Made by a program: the position numbers and the translations under genes. This document shows positions 1 through 5,557 of a DNA stretch of 8,877 nucleotides, in pieces; the first letter of the stretch is position 1; each line of letters starts with the position of its first letter. Origin of the DNA: Lachnospiraceae bacterium (GTDB taxonomy: Bacteria; Bacillota_A; Clostridia; Lachnospirales; Lachnospiraceae); contig JAGACI010000189.1 in the NCBI GenBank assembly GCA_017614185.1, positions 1-8,877 of the forward strand, read 5' to 3'. Below the pieces are notes generated by a model that saw only the letters and a program-made list of their open reading frames with translations, was not told the DNA's origin and did not search any database.

Positions 1-1083
1 ATACCTCTCAGTAAGAAGTTTTTCGTTTGTTTCCTTCGTAACCTTTGCGGCTGTTTCTCCTTTGGCTTCTCTCGCACTTATCGGAACGCCTCTTGTATAT
101 GTGGATAAAAGGGCCTTTTTAACAAGCTTATAGCCAAATTCAGATATGTCTGTATCGATTCCTCTAAATGTGATCTTAACTGGCCCCTCAGGCTTAATCT
201 TATTAATGAAATCAAAGAAATCATTAAGACCTTCAGGTGAAGGAACATAGAGAAGCAGATTCTCTTTGGTCGAATCCGAAAGGCAAATAACATCATCTTT
301 ATCATAGATTAGCCTTAATTTACTTCCGATTAAAGCCTCAGTCATATCGGTATTGACTGCCTTGTCTTTATTAAGGAATTCGACAATCTCACATTCCCTT
401 TGATATTTCTCATAAAGGTCGGGACGCTTTTGTCTGGTAACCTCTATTGACTTTTCAAGACGCCACTTCTCAACTTCTTTGTGATTGCCTGAGAGCAAAA
501 CATCGGGAATCTTCTTACCCATCCATATTTCAGGTCTTGAATACTGAGGATATTCAAGAAGGTTTCCGGAAAAGCTCTCCGTGATACCTGATTCTTCATT
601 GCTAAGGACTCCTGGCACAAGTCTTGAGACAGCATCTATGACAACCATTGCAGCCATCTCGCCGCCGGTTAAGACATAATCTCCTATTGAAATTTCATCC
701 GTTACAATCTCTTCAAGGACTCTTTCATCGATTCCTTCATAATGACCGCAAAGAATTATTAAATCTTCTTCTTTTGAAAGTTCTTCGGCAATGCTTTGAT
801 TAAAGGTTCTGCCTTTTGGAGTCATAAAGATTACTCTCGCTTTATGACCGATTTTATCCTGAATGGCTTTATGACAGTCAAAAACAGGCTGAGCCTGCAT
901 AAGCATTCCTGCTCCGCCACCGTAAGGGTAATCGTCTACCTTGCCGTGTTTATCAAGTGTATAATCCCTGATATCAACGGCCTCGATACCGATATAATTC
1001 TTTTCAACGGCTCTCCCGATTATGCTGGTTGAAAGTCCCTGCATGATCATATCGGGAAAAAGTGTCATCACATGAAAGTTCAT
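1..1083 (-). CDS. trmD: tRNA (guanine-N1)-methyltransferase TrmD with long C-terminal extension, partial (3' end outside window)
   Basis: TrmD methylates N1 of G37 in tRNAs reading codons that start with C or G, using S-adenosylmethionine, which prevents +1 frameshifting. The frame stays open from ATG at 1083 to the window edge (361 codons, no stop). Family motifs run in order: GGGAGM at residues 55-60, HYEGIDERV at 114-122, SIGDYVLTGGE at 132-142, RLVPGVL at 154-160, EYPQYSRP at 177-184 and LLSGNH at 196-201. Residue numbers match E. coli TrmD without gaps (Y115, E116, G117, R154), but position 169 is Glu instead of the catalytic Asp. The normal protein of about 240-255 residues ends near RPDLYEKYQ (220-228). 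Here at least 125 further residues follow, including FRGID (306-310) and YTRGVPISAREA (329-340). I do not recognise this extension. A weak AGGA lies upstream of the start, which follows the rimM stop by 8 bases. The gene is the last visible member of the ylxM-to-trmD operon. Confidence 0.96.
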   Translation of the reverse strand, partial: MNFHVMTLFPDMIMQGLSTSIIGRAVEKNYIGIEAVDIRDYTLDKHGKVDDYPYGGGAGMLMQAQPVFDCHKAIQDKIGHKARVIFMTPKGRTFNQSIAEELSKEEDLIILCGHYEGIDERVLEEIVTDEISIGDYVLTGGEMAAMVVIDAVSRLVPGVLSNEESGITESFSGNLLEYPQYSRPEIWMGKKIPDVLLSGNHKEVEKWRLEKSIEVTRQKRPDLYEKYQRECEIVEFLNKDKAVNTDMTEALIGSKLRLIYDKDDVICLSDSTKENLLLYVPSPEGLNDFFDFINKIKPEGPVKITFRGIDTDISEFGYKLVKKALLSTYTRGVPISAREAKGETAAKVTKETNEKLLTERY

Positions 1084-1091
1084 TTTCTATC

Positions 1092-1604
1092 CTATATATC
1101 CAAAAGTCCGTCCATCACATGGACAACTATTTTGCCTGAAGCAACATCTATTTCTTTAACACAATCCTTTATCGCGGGAAAAAGGGCTTCTTTTTCATCT
1201 GCCATTTTTACAACATAAACATCGTTGGCTCCTGTCTGAAGAACATCTGTAAGTTCACCAAGTTCCGTCCCTTCTTCGTCGAAAACATGACATCCGATTA
1301 AATCAGCGATAAAGAACTCGTCCTTTTTAAGCTTTACAGCGTTTTCCCTTGTTACATAAAGGCTTTTTTTCTTATATTTCTCAATACTTTCGATGGAATC
1401 ATGGCCTTCAAACTTAAGAATTACAAACTGCTTAAAGAACTTGACTCCTTCAATCTTTAAATTTATATTCTCCTTGCCTGTATCAAGGATTACTTCCATA
1501 TTCTTTTTAAATCTCTTGGGATCGTCGGTTGTGGGAAAAACCTTCACCTCGCCGTGAACCCCGTGTGTTTGAGTGATTACTCCTACCTGAAATCTCTCTT
1601 CCAT
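1092..1604 (-). CDS. rimM: 16S rRNA processing/maturation factor RimM
   Basis: RimM binds ribosomal protein S19 and assists maturation of the 30S head domain in the cytoplasm. The 170-residue product is of normal family length. The N-terminal RimM barrel (about residues 5-88) carries the typical [18 protein letters not shown] start. A C-terminal PRC-barrel domain (about 94-170) contains [32 protein letters not shown] and the classic ending MDGLLDI. I chose the ATG at 1604 over an in-frame ATG at 1637 for two reasons: AAGGGAG sits 5 bases upstream of 1604, and the 1637 codon is buried in the terminator-like hairpin. The gene lies between khpA (57 bases upstream) and trmD (8 bases downstream). 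The rimM-trmD pairing after rpsP is conserved across bacteria. Confidence 0.97.
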   Translation of the reverse strand: MEERFQVGVITQTHGVHGEVKVFPTTDDPKRFKKNMEVILDTGKENINLKIEGVKFFKQFVILKFEGHDSIESIEKYKKKSLYVTRENAVKLKKDEFFIADLIGCHVFDEEGTELGELTDVLQTGANDVYVVKMADEKEALFPAIKDCVKEIDVASGKIVVHVMDGLLDI

Positions 1605-1609
1605 CAAAT

Positions 1610-1616
1610 CTCCCTT
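1610..1616 (-). promoter_or_regulatory. Shine-Dalgarno site of rimM (decides the start)
   Basis: On the minus strand AAGGGAG ends 5 bases before the ATG at 1604. The alternative upstream ATG at 1637 has no comparable site and lies in a hairpin stem. This supports the shorter RimM protein. Confidence 0.8.
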
Positions 1617-1624
1617 ATTAGTGG

Positions 1625-1650
1625 AAAAAAGGGGCATAAAAATGCCCCTT
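1625..1650 (-). terminator. Terminator-like hairpin between khpA and rimM
   Basis: On the minus strand a perfect 9-bp stem (AAGGGGCAT pairing with ATGCCCCTT) closes a TTTT loop. A run of six T, two of them in the stem, follows and then CC. This has the form of an intrinsic terminator with a short U tract. It stands inside an operon whose downstream genes rimM and trmD are essential or important, so it probably acts as a partial terminator, attenuator or processing site. No promoter is obvious between it and rimM. Confidence 0.7.
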
Positions 1651-1660
1651 AATCAACTGA

Positions 1661-1891
1661 TTAGTCTTCAATATCAACATCAACTCTGATGTTGTCCTTA
1701 GAAGATGCTGCCTTAACAACCGCACGGATTGCTTTGGCGATACGGCCCTGCTTACCGATAACCTTACCCATGTCTGAAGGTGCTACTTTAAGCTTAACCT
1801 TAATGTTCTTGCCTTCGGTAGCCTCGGTTACAACCACCTCATCGGGGTTGTCAACAAGGGCTCTTGCAATAACCTCAACCAATTCCTTCAT
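1661..1891 (-). CDS. khpA: KH-domain RNA-binding protein KhpA
   Basis: This small cytoplasmic RNA-binding protein of 76 residues consists almost wholly of one KH domain. The signature GxxG loop is seen as GKQG at residues 46-49 within VIGKQGRIAKAIR, and the start MKELVEVIARALVDNPDEV is typical of the KhpA (YlqC) family. In Firmicutes KhpA partners with KhpB (EloR/Jag) in RNA binding linked to cell elongation and division; khpB is not in this window. The gene sits in its usual place between rpsP and rimM. A strong GGAGG precedes the ATG at 1891. A hairpin follows the stop codon, so rimM and trmD may be expressed at a lower level than khpA. Confidence 0.96.
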   Translation of the reverse strand: MKELVEVIARALVDNPDEVVVTEATEGKNIKVKLKVAPSDMGKVIGKQGRIAKAIRAVVKAASSKDNIRVDVDIED

Positions 1892-1930
1892 TCTTTTTTA
1901 CCTCCGGTTTGTTTTCGAAAAAAGATTATA

Positions 1931-2176
1931 TTACTTCTCGATTCCGGCAGCTTTAAGAATCTTTCCAACAACCTCTGTAGGCTGTGCACCGTTTGCTAAC
2001 CACTTCTTAGCAAGCTCTGCATCTACGTTGAAAGTAGAAGGATCTGTAGAAGGATCATATGTACCGATCTCCTCGATGAAACGACCATCTCTGGGTGATC
2101 TTGAATCTGCAACGATAATTCTGTAGAAAGGAGCCTTCTTCTGACCCATTCTTCTTAATCTGATCTTAACTGACAT
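1931..2176 (-). CDS. rpsP: 30S ribosomal protein S16
   Basis: S16 is a primary-to-secondary assembly protein of the small ribosomal subunit that binds 16S rRNA. The 81-residue product matches the usual length and opens with [20 protein letters not shown]. This is followed by [21 protein letters not shown] (about residues 22-42), the family's diagnostic block. Near the C terminus [15 protein letters not shown] is also typical. GGAGG lies upstream of the ATG at 2176. The gene follows ffh by 72 bases and precedes khpA by 39 bases, the standard Firmicutes arrangement. Nothing unusual is visible in the protein. Confidence 0.98.
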   Translation of the reverse strand: MSVKIRLRRMGQKKAPFYRIIVADSRSPRDGRFIEEIGTYDPSTDPSTFNVDAELAKKWLANGAQPTEVVGKILKAAGIEK

Positions 2177-2210
2177 TTTTTTACCTCCAAAATATGATTA
2201 AAAGTTAATA

Positions 2211-2216
2211 ATTATA
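2211..2216 (-). promoter_or_regulatory. Possible secondary -10 element upstream of rpsP
   Basis: A TATAAT hexamer lies 34 bases upstream of rpsP in the AT-rich ffh-rpsP gap. No good -35 box is found 16-18 bases upstream (the best is ATAGAG), and there is no TG extension. An internal promoter is possible, but chance occurrence in AT-rich DNA is equally likely. Confidence 0.25.
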
Positions 2217-2248
2217 TACGATAAAGAGTGTGTCTCTATATCTCGTTG

Positions 2249-3628
2249 TTAAAAAGGAAGTCTTCCGCCTCTGCCCATTCCGAGCATTCCTCCGAGGCCG
2301 CCGAATCCGCCGTGTTTCTTGCCGCCGCCAAACTGCTTCATAAGCTTTTGTGTCTGTTCAAACTGCTTGATGAATCTGTTTACCTCAGCGATATCAACAC
2401 CTGCGCCTTTGGCAATTCTGTGCTTTCTCTGGGGATTTAAGAGCTTGGGATCGCGTCTTTCTTTCTTGGTCATGGAAAGAACAATGGCTTCTGTGTGAGC
2501 AAGCTGTTTGTCATTAACCATAGACTCGATGTCTCCCATCTTGCTGCCAAGACCGGGCATCATTCCAAGGAGTGAACCGATACCGCCCATCTGACGCATC
2601 TGCTTCATGGAATCAAGATAATCCTCGAAGTCAAACTTGCCTTTCTTTAGTCTGGACATTCTGTCCTTCTCGGTCTGCTCATCTATCTCAAGATTTGCTT
2701 CCTGAACCTTGTCGATTAAGGAAAGCACATCTCCCATTCCAAGGATTCTGCTCGCCATTCTGTCGGGATAAAACTGCTCCATATCGGAAAGTTTCTCACC
2801 CATACCGACGAACAAGATAGGCTTGCCTGTAACGGCTTTAACTGATAATGCGGCACCGCCTCTGGTGTCACCGTCCATCTTTGAAAGGACAACACCGTCA
2901 ATGCCAATCTTATTGTTGAACTCTTCGGCAACGTTAACTGCATCCTGACCGGTCATCGCATCGACAACAAGAAGTGTCTGATGTACGTTAACCTTCTCCT
3001 TAACATCGACAAGTTCCTGCATGAGTTCCTCGTCAATATGGAGACGGCCTGCGGTATCGAGGATTACTACGTTATAGCCTTCAGCCTCTGCCTTCTCGAT
3101 AGCTTTTGTAGCAATCTCCCAGGGCTTATGGTCAGTACCCATATCGAATACGTCAACGTTTTGTTTCTCACCGTTTATTCTTAACTGCTCAATAGCAGCG
3201 GGTCTGTAAATATCACAGGCAACAAGAAGGCTCTTCTTGCCCTTAGTTTTAAGCTTTCCGGCAATCTTTGCGGTACTGGTTGTCTTACCTGAACCCTGAA
3301 GGCCGCACATCATGATTACGGTTACTGCCTTACCGGGAAGAAAATCAAGCTCAGTGGTCTCACTTCCCATGAGGGTTACAAGTTCTTCATTAACAATCTT
3401 GATAACCATCTGACCGGGATTAAGGCCGTTCATAACCTCTTCACCGACAGCTCTTGCTTCAACAGCGCTTATAAACTGCTTAACCACCTTAAAGTTAACG
3501 TCAGCTTCAAGTAGAGCCATCTTAACTTCTTTCAAGGCTGCTTTAACATCGGCCTCACTGAGACGTCCCTTGCTTCTAAGGCTCTTGAATACATTCTGTA
3601 ATTTATCTGATAAGCTTTCAAATGCCAT
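2249..3628 (-). CDS. ffh: Signal recognition particle protein Ffh
   Basis: Ffh is the GTPase of the signal recognition particle. It binds 4.5S/6S SRP RNA and signal sequences of nascent proteins and docks with FtsY at the membrane. The 459-residue product has the full layout. The N domain covers about 1-95. The G domain has P-loop GLQGSGKTT (109-117), RPAAIEQL (142-149), DTAGR (191-195), SKMDG (249-253, where TKLDG is usual) and GMGEK (275-279). The methionine-rich M domain runs from about 325 to 435 and carries GMMPGLG and the RNA-binding segment PQRKHRIAKGAG (399-410). The C-terminal tail is rich in Gly, Met and Phe, as often seen. A weak AAGG precedes the ATG at 3628. The ylxM stop lies 9 bases upstream, which fits coupled expression. 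Confidence 0.99.
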   Translation of the reverse strand: MAFESLSDKLQNVFKSLRSKGRLSEADVKAALKEVKMALLEADVNFKVVKQFISAVEARAVGEEVMNGLNPGQMVIKIVNEELVTLMGSETTELDFLPGKAVTVIMMCGLQGSGKTTSTAKIAGKLKTKGKKSLLVACDIYRPAAIEQLRINGEKQNVDVFDMGTDHKPWEIATKAIEKAEAEGYNVVILDTAGRLHIDEELMQELVDVKEKVNVHQTLLVVDAMTGQDAVNVAEEFNNKIGIDGVVLSKMDGDTRGGAALSVKAVTGKPILFVGMGEKLSDMEQFYPDRMASRILGMGDVLSLIDKVQEANLEIDEQTEKDRMSRLKKGKFDFEDYLDSMKQMRQMGGIGSLLGMMPGLGSKMGDIESMVNDKQLAHTEAIVLSMTKKERRDPKLLNPQRKHRIAKGAGVDIAEVNRFIKQFEQTQKLMKQFGGGKKHGGFGGLGGMLGMGRGGRLPF

Positions 3629-3637
3629 TTGTATACC

Positions 3638-3952
3638 TTATATCAAATCTCTGATGTCATTAAGTTTATCAATTGCTTCTACGGGAAGATTCATCTTCTC
3701 AAGTTCCGAAACGAGTTCCTGAAGTCTGCTTCCCTTCTTAACAAGATGAAGCTTGTCTTCATATTCAGAAAGCATCTTGTCACATCTTTTGATAAGATCG
3801 TGAACTCCCTGCTTGCTGATTCCCTCATCCTCAGCAATCTCATTTAAGGATAAATTGTTGTAAACCACGTCTTCGTAAATCTTCTTCTGATGATCTGTCA
3901 AAAGTTCACCGTAATAGTCATAAAGAAGACCTTGTTCTACGATTTTCTCCAT
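3638..3952 (-). CDS. ylxM: YlxM/p13-like helix-turn-helix protein, putative SRP-associated factor
   Basis: This 104-residue protein belongs to the UPF0122 (YlxM/p13) family, whose genes accompany ffh in Firmicutes. It opens with [30 protein letters not shown] and carries a sigma-70 region 4-like helix-turn-helix, [23 protein letters not shown], at about residues 34-56. In Streptococcus a YlxM homologue modulates SRP GTPase activity; a role in DNA binding is uncertain. I chose the ATG at 3952, which has AAGGGG about 10 bases upstream. The longer frame would start with TTG at 4015, but that TTG is part of the -35 box, upstream of the transcription start, so it is rejected. ylxM is the first gene of the ffh-trmD operon. 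Confidence 0.95.
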   Translation of the reverse strand: MEKIVEQGLLYDYYGELLTDHQKKIYEDVVYNNLSLNEIAEDEGISKQGVHDLIKRCDKMLSEYEDKLHLVKKGSRLQELVSELEKMNLPVEAIDKLNDIRDLI

Positions 3953-3986
3953 AGCAAAATACCCCTTGCCTTTAGACACCTTTCCT

Positions 3987-4015
3987 ATAATACATAAACA
4001 ATTAAGGCTTGTCAA
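3987..4015 (-). promoter_or_regulatory. Sigma-A promoter of the ylxM-ffh-rpsP-khpA-rimM-trmD operon
   Basis: On the minus strand TTGACA (4015-4010) is followed by exactly 17 bases and TATTAT (3992-3987), a near-consensus vegetative promoter. Transcription should start near 3980, giving a leader of about 28 bases before ylxM. The -35 hexamer lies entirely within one arm of a perfect inverted repeat (4002-4039), so hairpin formation or protein binding there could affect this promoter. Confidence 0.87.
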
Positions 4016-4039
4016 GTATTTTTACTTGACAAGCCTTAA
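4002..4039. terminator. Perfect 17-bp inverted repeat: terminator candidate for the flavodoxin unit, overlapping the ylxM promoter
   Basis: Positions 4002-4018 and 4023-4039 are perfectly complementary over 17 bp with a 4-base loop (TTTT on plus, AAAA on minus). It begins 11 bases after the flavodoxin stop codon, where a terminator is expected. The tract after the stem on the minus strand (TTGTTTATG) is only moderately T-rich, so termination may be incomplete. Each arm contains a TTGACA hexamer, one per strand, and the minus-strand copy is the -35 box of ylxM. An operator role is possible but unproven. Confidence 0.75.
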
Positions 4040-4050
4040 ATAATTTCGGG

Positions 4051-4527
4051 TTATATCCACTTGGAAGCCCATTCCTTAAGAGCAGCTTCTTTTATGCCTC
4101 TCTTAAATCTTTCGCCCTCCACAACCTTTGCCTTTGGAGCAAGGTTTTGAATGTTCTTCGGAGCTTCTCCAAGTTCACTTCCTCCTGATGTGCAAAATAC
4201 AACAACAGTTTTACCCTTAAAATCATAAGCTTCCATGAATGTATCTATGATTGAAGGTTCTCTGTACCACCAAATGGGGAATCCTAAGAAAATCACATCA
4301 TAATCTTCCATATTGGAAAGCTTATTAGCCATTTCAGGTCGACAGTTTCTGTCGCTCATCTCCACACTGCTTCGGCTCTTCTTGTTCATCCAGTTCAAAT
4401 CACCGGCTCTGTAAGGAACCTTGGGGAGAATCTGGTAAACATCAGCCTCAATTGCTTTGGCAAGTTTAATGCCAACTTTGGCTGTTGTTCCACCGGCACT
4501 GAAATAGGTTACCAGAACTTTACTCAT
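4051..4527 (-). CDS. Small flavodoxin-like (FMN-binding) protein
   Basis: The 158-residue product is a flavodoxin-fold protein of the short Flavodoxin_4-like type, expected to bind FMN and carry electrons or act as a quinone or other reductase. The N-terminal phosphate-binding loop is TYFSAGGTTAKV (residues 7-18). FLGFPIWWYREPSIIDTF (80-97) supplies aromatic residues that usually flank the flavin. TSGGS (113-117) matches the third flavin-contact loop. LNWMNKKSRSSVEMSDRNCRP (44-64) is a recurrent block of this subfamily. There is no signal peptide, so it is cytoplasmic. AAGGAAG precedes the ATG. It lies 19 bases after the MglB-like gene, so it is probably co-transcribed with the chemoreceptor genes, though a link to chemotaxis is not evident. 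The electron donor and acceptor cannot be read from sequence. Confidence 0.9.
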   Translation of the reverse strand: MSKVLVTYFSAGGTTAKVGIKLAKAIEADVYQILPKVPYRAGDLNWMNKKSRSSVEMSDRNCRPEMANKLSNMEDYDVIFLGFPIWWYREPSIIDTFMEAYDFKGKTVVVFCTSGGSELGEAPKNIQNLAPKAKVVEGERFKRGIKEAALKEWASKWI

Positions 4528-4546
4528 TAAATTGTACTTCCTTTAT

Positions 4547-5545
4547 TTATTTGTATTTGGCAACATTGTCCTTTGTAACAGGAACAAAAGGTACCCATAC
4601 ATATTTCAGATTATCTGTTGCTCCTTCAACACCTGAAAGAGACTTTCCGCTTCCAAGTATCTTGGCGCTCTCAATCGCTGCATTTCCCTGGCCTGCAGTA
4701 TCCTGAAGAACGGTCATGTACATATCGCCTGCTTCAACCGCCTCACAGCCTGATGCTGTAGCATCAATTCCTGCAACAAGGTACTTGTGTGTATCATAAC
4801 CGTTATCCTTAAGCCAGTTGATAGCACCTACTGCCATGGGATCGTTATTGGCAATGATACAATCAAAATTCTGCCCTGTAAGCTTGAACATGTCAAGTCT
4901 TTCATAAGCCAGAGTATCTGACCATGTTGCAAAATCACAGAATACGATATTTACATCGACGCCGTTATCCCAAAGGTAATACTTGACTGCATCCGTACGA
5001 GGTTCAACAGCCGAGTGTCCTTTTTCACCCTTTAAGAGAATCAGATCAACCTTTGACGGTTTGCCGAGTGCATTCCAGATGTACTCAGCCTGGAATCTTC
5101 CGGCATCCTGCTCGTAAGAACCTACATAAATATATTTATCACCCTTTAAAACGTCAATATTAGGTTCATTGTTAATGAAAACTATTGGTAAATCACCTGC
5201 GGCAGCTTCCATCTGAAGAGCTGTTGTTGCATCGCAAAGTCTGCATATAACAGCTGAATATCCGCCCTTTGCGGCCTGCTCTATCTGCTGTTTCTGGACA
5301 TCTGTGCTGTTGCCGGCATAAACGATATCATAGCTGACACCATCAGCCTTTGCCTTGGTTTCCATTGCATCAACAAGTTTTACAAGGAAAGTATCGGTGT
5401 CGTCATGAAGCGCGATAAGGATTTTGCCTCCGCCGCCACCCGAGCTTGCAGAACCGCCTCCACAGCCTGCGGCAAATGTACAGATAAGAGTTAATGCCAA
5501 TGATATTGCAAAAAATCTTTTCAAAACGATTTTAGTCATCTTCAT
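4547..5545 (-). CDS. MglB-like galactose/glucose-type sugar-binding lipoprotein, paired with a chemoreceptor
   Basis: This is a 332-residue periplasmic-binding-protein-family lipoprotein. A basic start, a hydrophobic segment (11-26) and lipobox AAGC with Cys28 are followed by a Gly/Ser linker to residue 40. The rest resembles E. coli MglB from end to end: FINNEP (123-128), VGSYEQDAGRFQ (141-152), LLKGEKGHS (170-178), TWSD (207-210), ANNDPMAVGA (232-241), GIDA (259-262) and a closing VPFVPVTKDN. By remembered alignment several sugar contacts are kept: D51/F53, N125 or N126, H177, R183, W208, N233 or N234 and D261. MglB D154 is replaced by Ala179 and N256 by Gln281, and the calcium loop is missing. 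The sugar is therefore uncertain, with hexoses or pentoses most likely. The start at 5545 is set by AGGAGG six bases upstream; a longer frame to 5698 lacks the signal peptide at its N terminus and overlaps the receptor gene. No transporter genes adjoin it. Confidence 0.93.
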   Translation of the reverse strand: MKMTKIVLKRFFAISLALTLICTFAAGCGGGSASSGGGGGKILIALHDDTDTFLVKLVDAMETKAKADGVSYDIVYAGNSTDVQKQQIEQAAKGGYSAVICRLCDATTALQMEAAAGDLPIVFINNEPNIDVLKGDKYIYVGSYEQDAGRFQAEYIWNALGKPSKVDLILLKGEKGHSAVEPRTDAVKYYLWDNGVDVNIVFCDFATWSDTLAYERLDMFKLTGQNFDCIIANNDPMAVGAINWLKDNGYDTHKYLVAGIDATASGCEAVEAGDMYMTVLQDTAGQGNAAIESAKILGSGKSLSGVEGATDNLKYVWVPFVPVTKDNVAKYK

Positions 5546-5551
5546 GTCGCA

Positions 5552-5557
5552 CCTCCT
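5552..5557 (-). promoter_or_regulatory. Shine-Dalgarno site overlapping the chemoreceptor stop codon
   Basis: AGGAGG on the minus strand spans 5557-5552, and its first two bases are the last two of the receptor's TAG stop (5558-5556). The ATG of the lipoprotein lies 6 bases further on. Ribosomes ending the receptor would be in place to start the binding protein, which suggests translational coupling and near-equal expression. Confidence 0.85.

Noticed and set aside
78..635. Minus-strand open frames of 75 and 63 codons within trmD
   Set aside because: They are out of frame with the continuous TrmD coding sequence and show no family features.
1605..1637. Longer rimM start (ATG at 1637)
   Set aside because: This ATG lies in the hairpin stem and lacks a ribosome binding site. 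The 1604 ATG has AAGGGAG at good spacing.
1689..2126. Plus-strand open frame of 145 codons across khpA and rpsP
   Set aside because: It runs antisense through two clearly conserved genes and the gap between them. No ribosome binding site or family resemblance is seen.
2177..2248. Hairpin in the ffh-rpsP gap as a terminator
   Set aside because: The possible stem is interrupted by mismatches and no T tract follows, so it gives no good evidence for transcription ending there.
3953..4015. Longer ylxM start (TTG at 4015)
   Set aside because: The TTG is the first three bases of the -35 box and lies upstream of the expected transcription start. The ATG at 3952 has a ribosome binding site and gives the normal protein length.
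4026..4056. Plus-strand promoter TTGACA with TTATAT at 19-base spacing
   Set aside because: The spacer is long and the product would be antisense to the flavodoxin gene. The hexamer is explained by the symmetry of the inverted repeat.
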